The notes under the pieces: generated by a model
The model's database searches: none
The model's input: only the letters and a program-made list of their open reading frames with translations
What the model was told of the DNA's origin: nothing
Source: an uncultured Clostridia bacterium
GTDB lineage: Bacteria; Bacillota; Clostridia; Christensenellales; CAG-917
Length of the DNA stretch: 49,696 nucleotides
NCBI GenBank assembly: GCA_944332815.1
Contig: CALVKQ010000001.1
Location: 1-49,696 of the forward strand
Direction: 5' to 3'
Program-made: the position numbers and the translations under genes
Shown here: in pieces, positions 7,380 through 15,961 of the stretch
How positions within the stretch are numbered: the first letter of the stretch is position 1
Layout of the letters: every line of letters begins with the position of its first letter

Positions 7380-8135
7380 TTGAAAAAGAGCAAACGCATC
7401 GCACTCCTGGCGCTGTTGCTGGCGCTTACCGTCATACTCAGCCTGATCCCCATCAGGGTGAGTTCCGCCACGCTCGCGCTCACCCTGCTGCCCGTTTTCG
7501 TGCTCGCGCTCACGCAGGATATACTGACGGGGATGCTGGGCGGTCTGGTGATGGGGGTGACCTCCCTCGTCATGGCGTTCACACTGAACGCCGGCTCTCC
7601 CACCGCGCCCATATTCCAAAACCCTCTTGTGTCCGTGCTGCCCAGAATACTGGTGCCGCTCGCGGCGTTCGGGGTGATGAAAGGGCTGTCTGCGGCGGCG
7701 ATGCGGATACGCGCCAAGCGCGCTGAAAAAACCGAGGCGGAGGGCTGCTCTCCTCCCGATACGCCCTCGCATGAGAGCGACGGCTCCGCGCCCACGGAAG
7801 CCCCCACGGAGGAACACGCGGACGCCTGTCCGTCGGAGGTGCGCGCGGAGGAAAGTGCGCCCGTGACAAAAACGGAAGCGCCGCGCGAACGGCTTCCTCG
7901 CCTGCTGCAAGCCCTGATAGACGGCTTGGCGTGCCTTGTCGGAGTGCTGACCAACACCGGAGCGGTGCTGGGGATAATGTGGGCGGTGTACGGAGGAAAG
8001 AGCGTCAACGACACCCTCATCTCCCCCGAATTCATGTCCGCGATGCTTTCGGTGAACTTCGTCATCGAGGTCATCCTCTTCCCCCTCGTCACGCCGCCTA
8101 TCGTCTACGCTGTGCGGAAGAGCGCGCGGAAATGA
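7380..8135 (+). CDS. ECF-type transporter S component (substrate-binding membrane subunit)
   Basis: 251 residues from TTG 7380 (GGGGAAG seven bases upstream); the longer frame from 7284 would begin inside the promoter. Hydrophobic helices at the N-terminus (ALLALLLALTVILSLIPIRV), then a LVMGVTSLVMAFTL segment, and after an insert, helices around LACLVGVLTNTGAVLGIMWAVY and the C-terminus. The pattern resembles small-molecule S components of energy-coupling factor transporters. An Ala/Pro/Glu-rich hydrophilic insert of about 65 residues separates the halves; S components normally lack one. No EcfA or EcfT gene is nearby, so it would use shared modules encoded elsewhere. Vitamin or other substrate unknown. 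Confidence 0.65.
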   Translation: MKKSKRIALLALLLALTVILSLIPIRVSSATLALTLLPVFVLALTQDILTGMLGGLVMGVTSLVMAFTLNAGSPTAPIFQNPLVSVLPRILVPLAAFGVMKGLSAAAMRIRAKRAEKTEAEGCSPPDTPSHESDGSAPTEAPTEEHADACPSEVRAEESAPVTKTEAPRERLPRLLQALIDGLACLVGVLTNTGAVLGIMWAVYGGKSVNDTLISPEFMSAMLSVNFVIEVILFPLVTPPIVYAVRKSARK

Positions 8136-8228
8136 CGCTCTGCCGTCGGAACGTGTCGGCGCGGAAGGACACCGACACGCTTTTCCCCCTTCCCGTCCGA
8201 CGCATACCCACAAGTTTCGCCCGTGCAA

Positions 8229-8253
8229 AAACGCCGTCCCGACGGACGGCGTT
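8229..8253. terminator. Bidirectional terminator between S component and virion cassette
   Basis: AACGCCGTCC-CGAC-GGACGGCGTT hairpin with AAAA before and TTTTC after. It separates two convergent units and closes the minus-strand phage-like operon. Confidence 0.85.
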
Positions 8254-8291
8254 TTCTTTTCTTCGTCTGCGGAGCGGAAGGGCGTGCGCGC

Positions 8292-9314
8292 TCAATAGTA
8301 GCGCGTCTGTCCCTCCTCCCCTTTCAGAGCGGACATGAGTTTGTCGTAGTAATTGCCGAGGTAGTACTTCATGCTCGGGGACGCCGCGAGCGCGTCCGCC
8401 GCGATGTCCGGCGAAAGGGAGGAATAAAAGTCGAAAGCTATGTCGTAACGCTTGGCGTAATTCTCCTGTTTCGCGCCCGTATAGCCGTACTTCCTCTCCT
8501 CTTCGCGCTGTTTTTCCTCGCGTTCCAGCCTCTCTTCTTCCCTGTTCTTCAAAAACTCGGCGATGTCCTCTTCCCTGTCGCGCGCGTATTCCAGTTCCAG
8601 CTGTTCCACTTCGTTGTTGTACTCGGCGAATTTCTGCGCGGTCTTGTCGCGCTCCTCTTTGAGTTTTGCGATGCGCTCTTCCAGTTCCGCCGCGTATTTC
8701 AGGTCCAGTTCCTCGAAAGCCGCGTCCTGTTGCTGCTGCAAGGCGTTGAGTTCGGCGCCTATCTCGCTCATCCTGTCGTCGTACGACTGCTTGCTGTCCA
8801 GCTCCGCGCGCGCCTTTTCGGCGGACAGCTCTTCCTGCGCCGACGTGCGTATGCTGCTCCTTGCCACTCCCCTGCGCAAAGCGTCGTTGTCCGCTTGTTT
8901 TGCAAGTTCGCCGTAAAGTTCCCCGAGGTTTCTGAACTCCTCGTCAAGGTCGCGTTCCGCCTTGTCCGCCTTGTCCGCGAGCGCCTGCTCTTTCACGCCG
9001 AAAGAGTGCGTCAGATCCTGCTTTTCCGCCGCTTTTTCGTAGTCCACGCCCGACTGCGCGAGAGCAGCCAGTTCCTCGTCGGACGCAGGCGTATAGTCCA
9101 CCTTTTCCAGTCCCAGGTCCTCGGGGAACAGTTTGTCGAGGTCGGGCTCGGGCTCCTCGGGCAGGGACTCGCGGTACTCGCGGTCAAGCGCCGCGAGCTG
9201 TTCCGTCACCGCCTTTTCCGCTTCGAGAGCGGCGTTCAGCTCCTGCTGCCTTTCCTCCTTCTGTTGAGAATCCGTCTTGAACAGATCCTTGAATTCATCC
9301 CAAAACGATGCCAT
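8292..9314 (-). CDS. Coiled-coil protein, last gene of the virion cassette
   Basis: 340 residues, extremely rich in Glu, Lys, Ala, Gln and Arg, with long predicted coiled coils from about 15 to 290 (for example KAELDSKQSYDDRMSEIGAE-like heptads and EERDKTAQKFAEYNNEVEQL) and a more globular C-terminus ending in EEGQTRYY. No signal peptide or membrane segment. Its position after the tail propeller gene suggests an internal or ejection protein or a fibre/hub adaptor, but I do not recognise a family. The frame is intact and the operon ends here at a terminator. Confidence 0.6.
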   Translation of the reverse strand: MASFWDEFKDLFKTDSQQKEERQQELNAALEAEKAVTEQLAALDREYRESLPEEPEPDLDKLFPEDLGLEKVDYTPASDEELAALAQSGVDYEKAAEKQDLTHSFGVKEQALADKADKAERDLDEEFRNLGELYGELAKQADNDALRRGVARSSIRTSAQEELSAEKARAELDSKQSYDDRMSEIGAELNALQQQQDAAFEELDLKYAAELEERIAKLKEERDKTAQKFAEYNNEVEQLELEYARDREEDIAEFLKNREEERLEREEKQREEERKYGYTGAKQENYAKRYDIAFDFYSSLSPDIAADALAASPSMKYYLGNYYDKLMSALKGEEGQTRYY

Positions 9315-9322
9315 ATATCACC

Positions 9323-9424
9323 TCACGCATCCTGCGCAGTCATGAGCTGCGCCACTTTCTTTTCCAGCATCTGCACTCGGAAGGTCAATTCCTCCACGAG
9401 CGCAAGTATCTCCTTTATATCCAT
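9323..9424 (-). CDS. Small 33-residue coiled-coil protein
   Basis: MDIKEILALVEELTFRVQML followed by EKKVAQLMTAQDA: one amphipathic helix with leucine/valine heptads. It fits neatly between the tail propeller gene (stop at 9432) and the coiled-coil gene (start at 9314). Resembles the short helical proteins often seen between phage structural genes; function unknown. Confidence 0.5.
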   Translation of the reverse strand: MDIKEILALVEELTFRVQMLEKKVAQLMTAQDA

Positions 9425-9431
9425 GACCGCC

Positions 9432-10868
9432 TCACACCGTCACATCCAGTCTGACGACCGGTTTCGACACCGAACATATCCCCGACTGCGAACGGAATTC
9501 CAACCCTATCTTCCTGCCGCTCTTCCCCACAAAGACGGTCTGCGGCATATCCGAACCGGGCAGCTCGAACACATATTTTTTGTCGTCCGTAAGCACCGTC
9601 ATCTGCAAGGGGAAAGAAGTGGTGAGCGTGACATCTCTCACCGTCTTTATCGCGGACGTCGCCAAGTCGTTGAATGGGGTCCGGTACACTTTTTTGAGAG
9701 CGGTGCCGAGCGCGTTCCCGTCCTCCGCGACGGAAGCGAGCCTGAACACCCCGTTCTCCTTTATGCAAAAAACTATGTCCGCCGCCGTATGCGAACGGAT
9801 GCCGCATACCGCCGTCACGTCCTTGCCCGCCGTTATGCACATATCCCCTTCGCGTATGTCGTAACGCACCACGGCGTTATTGGTGTAAACGCCCTGCGCC
9901 AGTTCTCCGATGGAGGTCGTGCACGCGAGGAAGTACGCCCCGTCGTGATACGCCGCCATCGCGAGAGAGGGATAAACGAGGGGCGGAAGCTCCTTGACGG
10001 AAGGTGTGACCGTGTAGCCGTCAAAGGAGAAAACTCCCTCGTCGGTGAGGAACATTATCCTGTCGCCGCACAGCACTATCGTATCTTTATATATCCTTCC
10101 CGTAGCGGTAAACAGCTTTTTCAGCGAAAATTCGCTTTGGTCGCCGTATGCCGTCAGGCGGTATATCCCGTGCTCGCGGAAGATAAAGAGATACCCGAGG
10201 AAGGACACCGCGAGCAGCGCATCGCCGCACTCGTCCGCAAAGGAGATGTAACCGCCCTCGTCTGCGGACACGTTCCAGTTCTCGGGGTCGAAATCGTCGG
10301 AGAACCACAGCTGTCTGCTCTCGCCGTCCAGGGTGCCGTACACCCTCTCGTTATGGACGGTGACGGAGGAAAAACGCGGCACGGAAGGCACCGTCTTCAC
10401 CGTCGCGTCGTCCAGGATCAGAAAACCGCTGTTGCGCGCACTGATGAGCAGCACGTCCTTTCCTCCGTAGTTGTAACTCACCGCGGACGCATCCCCCGAC
10501 ACCGTCGCGTCGGCGACGAGGTGCCACGTATCGTTTGCGAACACCGCCGTATAATACAGTTCGCCTGCGGCAGTCTGCATGACCAGCCTGTCGTCGTAAG
10601 CGCCGCTCTCCCTGCGGCGGTAATGGAAGAGTTTTTCCACCGTGACGCCCTCCGGGAGGTCGGGATAATAGTGCCTGAACCCCTGCATGGAGGAGTGGAA
10701 CCCGGCTCCGTTCATGAACCCGAGTTTGCCCGTGAGCACGCCGCCTTCTATGCGGTAATTGAGCATCTCGGGGGTGTAGTCCCAGTCCATCACGCTCTCG
10801 TCCACCGTGCTGCATATCCCTTTGAAACCTATTTTCAGCGTGCGCGCCGCGGTGCGGACCTTTTTCAT
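9432..10868 (-). CDS. Beta-propeller tail accessory protein (P22 gp10-like role)
   Basis: 478 residues made almost entirely of repeated beta blades of the pattern '..LYYTAVFAND..', '..VRYDIREGDMCITAG..', '..FSFDGYTVTPS..', typical of propeller proteins placed at podovirus tails, such as the packaged-DNA stabilisation protein gp10. The ATG at 10868 has GGAGG eight bases upstream and overlaps the previous gene; a GTG at 10877 would add three residues. It comes directly after the connector gene, in the usual podovirus order. Assignment rests on architecture and gene order, not on a clear residue signature. Confidence 0.65.
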   Translation of the reverse strand: MKKVRTAARTLKIGFKGICSTVDESVMDWDYTPEMLNYRIEGGVLTGKLGFMNGAGFHSSMQGFRHYYPDLPEGVTVEKLFHYRRRESGAYDDRLVMQTAAGELYYTAVFANDTWHLVADATVSGDASAVSYNYGGKDVLLISARNSGFLILDDATVKTVPSVPRFSSVTVHNERVYGTLDGESRQLWFSDDFDPENWNVSADEGGYISFADECGDALLAVSFLGYLFIFREHGIYRLTAYGDQSEFSLKKLFTATGRIYKDTIVLCGDRIMFLTDEGVFSFDGYTVTPSVKELPPLVYPSLAMAAYHDGAYFLACTTSIGELAQGVYTNNAVVRYDIREGDMCITAGKDVTAVCGIRSHTAADIVFCIKENGVFRLASVAEDGNALGTALKKVYRTPFNDLATSAIKTVRDVTLTTSFPLQMTVLTDDKKYVFELPGSDMPQTVFVGKSGRKIGLEFRSQSGICSVSKPVVRLDVTV

Positions 10869-11410
10869 TCGCTCCACCTCCCTGCGCCCAGCCTCATGGG
10901 ACGTCCTTTGTATCTCACGGCGGAAAGCGCCGCGCGGAAGGACTCGTCGTACGCCTCCGCAAGGTCGAACACCTTGTCCGTGAAGTAGAACTGCGCGAGC
11001 GTCCCGTCCGAAAGTGCGGCAGCCGTGATGCGCATATCCGCGATCTCGTCGTCAAGCTCCGCCTCCTCGGGCAGATAGGCGTAACGCAACACCCCTTTCC
11101 CGGAAAAGCCTGCCAGCATCTCTCCTCCTCGCACGCGTATGTTCACGCGCCTGCCGCCTGCCGTGAGCGCCACGGGATAGAGCGCCCTTTCTGACAATCC
11201 GTCCGTCAGGATCACCCCCTCCGAAACGGTCACCTCCTCCTCCGCATAGAGTGGGATATACTCCGTCACGGCGTCCCTGTAAGCAATGTTCATTGCGGCG
11301 AGCAGCCTGTCTATGAGCGCCTGTTCCTCATCAGAAAGTTCGGTTTCCGAGAGGAGGTCTTTCTCGCCCATCTTGCACAGGCACTCGCGGATGACATCTT
11401 TCACCAACAT
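10865..11410 (-). CDS. Head-tail connector (gp4/gp6-like adaptor)
   Basis: 181 residues from the ATG at 11410, which has AGGAGG upstream. The N-terminal half is helical (MLVKDVIRECLCKMGEKDLL, then EEQALIDRLLAAMNIAYRDAVTEYIPL), the middle is beta-rich, and the C-terminal part is helical (DKVFDLAEAYDESFRAALSAV), ending in a basic tail. This helix-beta-helix layout and the place between capsid and tail genes fit phage head-completion adaptors. It overlaps the neighbouring genes by 4-10 bp on both sides. Confidence 0.65.
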   Translation of the reverse strand: MLVKDVIRECLCKMGEKDLLSETELSDEEQALIDRLLAAMNIAYRDAVTEYIPLYAEEEVTVSEGVILTDGLSERALYPVALTAGGRRVNIRVRGGEMLAGFSGKGVLRYAYLPEEAELDDEIADMRITAAALSDGTLAQFYFTDKVFDLAEAYDESFRAALSAVRYKGRPMRLGAGRWSE

Positions 11411-11730
11411 ACTTCCTCCTTGCACGCGAGCGCTGTCGCCGCTCTTTCGCAAGCGGCGGCGTGCGCGGCACGTTCGGCGGCGGCGCAGGCGCGTTCTATC
11501 TCGCGCAGCACCTTGTCCGCCCTTTCGATACGGGTTTCGCGGACGCGCGCGATAGTGCGCGCGTCCAGCTCACCGCGAGGCACGGTCAGCTGCAATGCCC
11601 CCGAAGCGTATATCTCGTAACGTCCGAGCGCGGCATTGTAGTAAAGCTCGTACCTGTCGTCAATTTCCTTCAACCTCTCCGCAACGGAGTAAAGGTCGTG
11701 CCCGACGGGGATGAGTTCCGCTCTTCTCAC
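11401..11730 (-). CDS. Conserved phage-type protein, function unknown
   Basis: 109 residues. The first 65 look like a compact domain (ELIPVGHDLYSVAERLKEID, then RYELYYNAALGRYEIYASGA and LTVPRGELDARTIARVRETR); the rest is an Ala/Glu/Arg helix ending in a cysteine-containing tail. The style and position, directly after the capsid gene with a 4-bp overlap, match small proteins of clostridial phage structural modules. Not identified further. Confidence 0.6.
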   Translation of the reverse strand: MRRAELIPVGHDLYSVAERLKEIDDRYELYYNAALGRYEIYASGALQLTVPRGELDARTIARVRETRIERADKVLREIERACAAAERAAHAAACERAATALACKEEVCW

Positions 11731-13118
11731 AGCCAGCTCGCCACCAAAGTGATGTCGGAGTTTATGCTCTCTTCAAACGTGAAGTTCTCTCCGTCCAGCT
11801 TCCAGCCCACGAAAGACACTCCGCTCTTGGTGGGGTTTGCAGGCTTGACCGCCTTTCCGCCGGGCAGGACGATCTGGGAGGGAACGTCCGAGCCGCCGTC
11901 GGAGTCGAACTCCACGGTGTAGTAATTCACGCTGCCGGAGGAAGAGGAGGAACCGTCGAACACCAGTTTCGCCTGTCCCATGGGACGCGCGCACAGAAGA
12001 TCCGCATACTTGACGAGGGTCGCGCTGTAAGACGCTTTGCCGGGGATCTGATGCAGGACGCTGCCGCTCTCCCCTTCCAGCCATCTCCAATCGCACAGCT
12101 GATGCAGTTTGAAGTCCTCGGAGTTGAGCAGATAGACGGTGCCGTCCGCCACGAACCTGTCCGCCACGAAGGGCACGCCTGCGTAAGAGAGCGCCTTATA
12201 GCCGCCGTCCAGATTCATGTAATCGAGGTTGGTGCGGTTTTCGGTGAGATAGTCCACATACTGGCGTCTGGCGTCGAAGGACGCGACGATGAAGTCCACC
12301 GTGCCGCCTGCGACCTCCTCGATGACGTCCACCGCGGACTGGAGCGCGCCGGGCGTGACCTTGCCGCTCACGTTTTTGACGTAGGGTTTCAGGAAGCTGT
12401 AATCGCTGCGTGCAAGCCCGTAGATGGTGGGCGTGTCGCCGAACACCGCCTCCAAGCCCGTGATCTCGTTGCCCTTGGAACCCTGCACGTACAGCTTGTA
12501 GCCGGCGCCTATCGCGGACGCCGCAGTCGCGCTGAGTTTGACGGTCTTCGAGTCGCGGTCGATGGCGATTATGCGCGCGCCGCTGAGGGCGGTGTCCTTG
12601 ACGTCCGAGGCGTTATAAACGTCCACGGTCATCCCTTCCATGAGAGCGCGCACGCTGTCCACGGTCAGGACGTCGTTGCTTTCGCCGACGTTTGCCACGG
12701 TGGTCGCGATAAGACCGCTGCCGTCGCCGTAAAGCATACGTCCGAAGTTGAATTTGCTGGCTTTGAGCAGCCCGTCCATTTCCGCGTTGAGCAGATTGAC
12801 GAACGCGCCTGCGCTGTTCTGGGACGCTCTCACCGCCTTGTCGGATATCTCTATCCTGCCGAACAGGTTTTTGAGGGTGAGGGTGAACTGCGCGTAATTG
12901 TTGCCGCCGCTCACGGGCAGGCTGTCCGTTTCGCTGCCCGAGCCTATGCCGCCGTTGATGCCGTAAGGGGCGAGTTTCCTGACCTCTTTGCCCCAGACGT
13001 CCGCGCCCGTCTGACCTATCTTCGCGAGCAGCGGATTCACCCCGACGTTGAGTTGATCGGCAAGAACGCCGAGATAAAATGTCTTTAATGCTTTATCCGC
13101 ATTAGTAAGTGTGACCAT
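11727..13118 (-). CDS. Major capsid protein with C-terminal InlB-type repeat domain
   Basis: 463 residues. Residues 1-387 look like a phage coat protein of the HK97-fold class: N-terminal helix, a loop with GGIGSGSETDSLPVSGGNNY, FGRIEISDKAVRASQNSAGA, then a P-domain-like stretch and a late beta-rich part with SGSVLHQIPGKASYSATLVK. A serine linker (about 388-398) leads to a 65-residue domain at 399-463 with the Listeria-Bacteroides (InlB B) repeat pattern: TVEFDSDGGS, PGGKAVKPANPTKSG, FVGWKLDG and ITLVASWL. Such domains on capsids would point outward as decoration and bind surfaces or glycans (inference). Follows the scaffold gene by 9 bp. Confidence 0.82.
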   Translation of the reverse strand: MVTLTNADKALKTFYLGVLADQLNVGVNPLLAKIGQTGADVWGKEVRKLAPYGINGGIGSGSETDSLPVSGGNNYAQFTLTLKNLFGRIEISDKAVRASQNSAGAFVNLLNAEMDGLLKASKFNFGRMLYGDGSGLIATTVANVGESNDVLTVDSVRALMEGMTVDVYNASDVKDTALSGARIIAIDRDSKTVKLSATAASAIGAGYKLYVQGSKGNEITGLEAVFGDTPTIYGLARSDYSFLKPYVKNVSGKVTPGALQSAVDVIEEVAGGTVDFIVASFDARRQYVDYLTENRTNLDYMNLDGGYKALSYAGVPFVADRFVADGTVYLLNSEDFKLHQLCDWRWLEGESGSVLHQIPGKASYSATLVKYADLLCARPMGQAKLVFDGSSSSSGSVNYYTVEFDSDGGSDVPSQIVLPGGKAVKPANPTKSGVSFVGWKLDGENFTFEESINSDITLVASWL

Positions 13119-13127
13119 GTGATCCTC

Positions 13128-13775
13128 CTATTTCGTGTCTTTCAAAAAGAGGTCGCCTGCCTCTTCTATGCTCTTCGGGACCTTGCGAGGGGCGGGTCCG
13201 AACTGCCCTCCGTCGCGCATGACGACGGGCGGCTGTCCTCCCCGAAGCCCTTTGAGATAGTCCTCGATGACCGCCGCTTTGACCGCTGCGGAAGTGAGCA
13301 CATACTCTTTCAGGAATTGTCCGTCCGACATCAGCTGCTCCGGCGTGCGGAAGGAAGAAGCCAGCACTCTGACCAGCGCCGTGCGCAGACAGTCGCGCTC
13401 TCCTCGGAGTTCGGGATGGCGCATCAGTTCCTTTGCCATCTCCTTTGCGAAAGGTTTGGCGGCAGGGGTGTCTTGAAAGAACTTGTCCACCGCCGTCTTC
13501 CACTCCTCCTCCGTGGGAGCGCCGGGCGTCTGCGCCTCTTTCAGCTTCTTTTCCGCTTCCGCGAGGCGCTGGGAACGGCGAGTGAACTCACGTTCCAGTT
13601 CGCCGTACGCGCGCAGCAATTCTTCGGGGTTCCTGAATTTGCCTATCGGCGTCCCCTTTTCTTCTTCGTTCACACCGCGTTGAGCGGCGTCCCGGGAGGA
13701 GCCGTCCTCTGTCGGGACCTCTTCCCGGACTTGCGTTTCCTTCTCTTTTGCGATCTCTTCGTCACGCTTTTTCAT
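13128..13775 (-). CDS. Capsid scaffolding protein
   Basis: 215 residues, charged and helical. The segment KFRNPEELLRAYGELEREFT followed by RRSQRLAEAEKKL is typical of phage scaffold proteins, which begin with a 'sequence element - coiled coil' and end with a basic tail; here the end is APRKVPKSIEEAGDLFLKDTK-like. It lies between portal and capsid genes, the usual place, and overlaps the portal by 14 bp. It would guide procapsid assembly and be lost from the mature particle. Confidence 0.75.
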   Translation of the reverse strand: MKKRDEEIAKEKETQVREEVPTEDGSSRDAAQRGVNEEEKGTPIGKFRNPEELLRAYGELEREFTRRSQRLAEAEKKLKEAQTPGAPTEEEWKTAVDKFFQDTPAAKPFAKEMAKELMRHPELRGERDCLRTALVRVLASSFRTPEQLMSDGQFLKEYVLTSAAVKAAVIEDYLKGLRGGQPPVVMRDGGQFGPAPRKVPKSIEEAGDLFLKDTK

Positions 13776-15642
13776 TGTCTGCTCCTCCCATACGTTTTTC
13801 CAGTTCCGCCACTCCCTGCGCGAGGGAGGCGAGTTCCTTATGTTTGTTGATGTGCGCGCTCACCCTGGCGTGGAACTTCTCGTTCTTCTCGCAGGGTGCG
13901 GACACGCAGAGTTTGGTGTGTTCGGTGATATGCAACGCGTGATCGTCCATCACGTCGGGCGCGATGTCACGGGTGCGCAGTTCGAAGTTTTCCCTCTCCG
14001 CCTTTGCCAGATGCGCCTCGTCCGCGTCCCTGGAACGCTCCCAGTTGCCGAAGCCCAATATCTCCAACAGCTTTGTTTTGGTGCGTGCGGAGATGACGCC
14101 GTTCTCGTCCGCGAACAACCCGAGGTTCAACAGGTCGTACACCATCGCTCTGCGCGCGGAGAGGGAGTCCTCCATCTCGTTCATGGTGTCGAACTGCACG
14201 TCCTCCGAGCCGAGGTCGCTTGCCGAAAACCGCATCACTTCCACTTCGCCGCCCTCGCCCACCACGCGTTTCATCCTGGGAAGGGAGGCGAACTGCTTGT
14301 AAAGGCGGATGATATGTTTGCCCACGCGCTTGACCGCCTCTCGCAGGCTGTCCGCGGTGAGGGCTATCCTGGTGTCGTCCTGTTCCAGCAGGAGGGATAT
14401 CGCGGTGCCGGAAGATACGTTGGAGGGCACCTGCGAATAGGTGGTGACCTCGCTCACGCCGCTTATCATGACGAACTCGTTGAGCAGCTTCTCCTCCTCC
14501 CTGCTGAACTCCGCAGGCACCTGCCCGGCGTTGAGCAAAACGGGCGGCGCGCTGCCCTGCCTGTACACCAATATCTTCCCGGGCGGCAGCCCTTCCTCTT
14601 CCAGGGCTTCGGTGTCCACGCTGCCGTCCTCCACCGCCAGCACTCCCATGGCGATGCGATCCATGAACTCGTGCTTGCGGTTCTTGACCGCGTTGTACGC
14701 CCTCTGCACCGGGATGATGCGCTCCACCACGCTGGACCCGAAAAAGTTGCCCAGCGTTTCCAGACACACCTGCTTCGCGAACGGATAACCGCGCCTGCCG
14801 TCCTCCCCGTTGAGATATGGCAGCGGACCGTCGTGCACGAGCGTGTCCCCGGCGACTATGAGCAATCTGCCGTCGGGATGCGCTTCCGTGGGCATCTCGT
14901 ACTTTTCTATGACGAGCACCGCGTCCTCCCTCGCCTCCGTGATCATCTTCGGAACGGTGGCGTGATAGCCGAATCCGCCCAACACGTCCGCATTCTCGAA
15001 GGAGAAGACGTTGAGGGTCTTACCCTGCACCCTCTTGTTCCATATCCGTCTGACGTCCTCCGTCCCCATCACCTTAACGTGCATGACGGAGGGTTGGGCG
15101 TCCAGTTCCGCAACGGCGATGTTCTCCGGGAATATCTCGAAGGGCGGACACACGGTGATCTTGACGTCCCCTTCGCGGAGGGCGCCGTCCGCCGTGAGCG
15201 CGATGCCCTTGGAGCTGTCCCAGCTTACCTTATAAAAGGCGCATCCCGTGACCTCGCTCCATACGTTCGCCTCGCTCATGAGCGCGCTGAACCCGTTCTC
15301 CCCCGTCACCGCCGCGATGAGTTTGGTGGCGACTTCCGCGGACGCGCGGTCATCGTCGTCGGGCGAAGAGGGGCGCACGCTCGTCTTTGCCTTGACCCTC
15401 GCGAGCTTGGAAAGACGGGTTTCCAGAATGGGGGCGATGTGGTTGTACACCTCGCGGCACTGCCAGTAGTACTGCCTGCCGTACTCCTCCACGTCGCCGC
15501 GCGAAGAAATCTCCGAAAACTGATTGCCGATGACGAAGTTCATGTTCAATCGCCAATTCAGTTCGACGGGGCGGCGCGCCTCCTGCCTCTTTTTGAAATC
15601 TTCCAGCAGAGCCGAAACGATCTCCTGTTCAACTTTCGACAT
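13762..15642 (-). CDS. Portal protein
   Basis: 626 residues, the size of podovirus (P22/T7-class) portals rather than the shorter siphovirus ones. Features: helical N-terminus (LLEDFKKRQEARRPVELNWR), YYWQCREVYNHIAPILETRL, a beta-rich wing, the stem region near MISGVSEVTTYSQVPSNVSS with SGTAISLLLEQDD, and an extended helical C-terminus that would form the barrel. It forms the dodecameric DNA gate at one capsid vertex and receives the terminase. Overlaps the small upstream gene by 14 bp. Confidence 0.82.
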   Translation of the reverse strand: MSKVEQEIVSALLEDFKKRQEARRPVELNWRLNMNFVIGNQFSEISSRGDVEEYGRQYYWQCREVYNHIAPILETRLSKLARVKAKTSVRPSSPDDDDRASAEVATKLIAAVTGENGFSALMSEANVWSEVTGCAFYKVSWDSSKGIALTADGALREGDVKITVCPPFEIFPENIAVAELDAQPSVMHVKVMGTEDVRRIWNKRVQGKTLNVFSFENADVLGGFGYHATVPKMITEAREDAVLVIEKYEMPTEAHPDGRLLIVAGDTLVHDGPLPYLNGEDGRRGYPFAKQVCLETLGNFFGSSVVERIIPVQRAYNAVKNRKHEFMDRIAMGVLAVEDGSVDTEALEEEGLPPGKILVYRQGSAPPVLLNAGQVPAEFSREEEKLLNEFVMISGVSEVTTYSQVPSNVSSGTAISLLLEQDDTRIALTADSLREAVKRVGKHIIRLYKQFASLPRMKRVVGEGGEVEVMRFSASDLGSEDVQFDTMNEMEDSLSARRAMVYDLLNLGLFADENGVISARTKTKLLEILGFGNWERSRDADEAHLAKAERENFELRTRDIAPDVMDDHALHITEHTKLCVSAPCEKNEKFHARVSAHINKHKELASLAQGVAELEKRMGGADNEKA

Positions 15643-15961
15643 TTTTCACTCCTTTTCTCTTTGCCGCCGAAACGCTCTTCGCGACGGCGGCGGACTTTTT
15701 CCCCGATGAAGCGAGCTCGGCGAGCAGCCTGGCTTTTTCTTTTGCGAGCTGCTCGTCGGACAGTTCCTCCACGCCCCTGTCCTGCGACAGTTCGAGGTAG
15801 GTTTTGAGCGCCGTGCTGTCCGGGGGATAATACTTTTTGGTGACCTTTCTTTTCACCAGCACCATCTCCCCCTCGCCGGACACGGCGTACTCCTCCTGCA
15901 CCTCGTCGCGCGAGTAACCCGTCGCTTTTTTGAGGAGAGTTTTCAAAATCTCGTCATCCAT
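15629..15961 (-). CDS. Small packaging-associated protein, possibly terminase small subunit-like
   Basis: 110 residues: helical N-terminus (LKKATGYSRDEVQEEYAV), a VTKKYYPPDSTALKTYLEL segment like the 'PPD..A..(F/Y)L' motif near the C-terminus of many phage small terminases, and a Lys/Ala-rich tail. It follows TerL instead of preceding it, and I see no clear DNA-binding helix-turn-helix, so the role is tentative. Overlaps TerL by 19 bp. Confidence 0.45.
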   Translation of the reverse strand: MDDEILKTLLKKATGYSRDEVQEEYAVSGEGEMVLVKRKVTKKYYPPDSTALKTYLELSQDRGVEELSDEQLAKEKARLLAELASSGKKSAAVAKSVSAAKRKGVKNVES

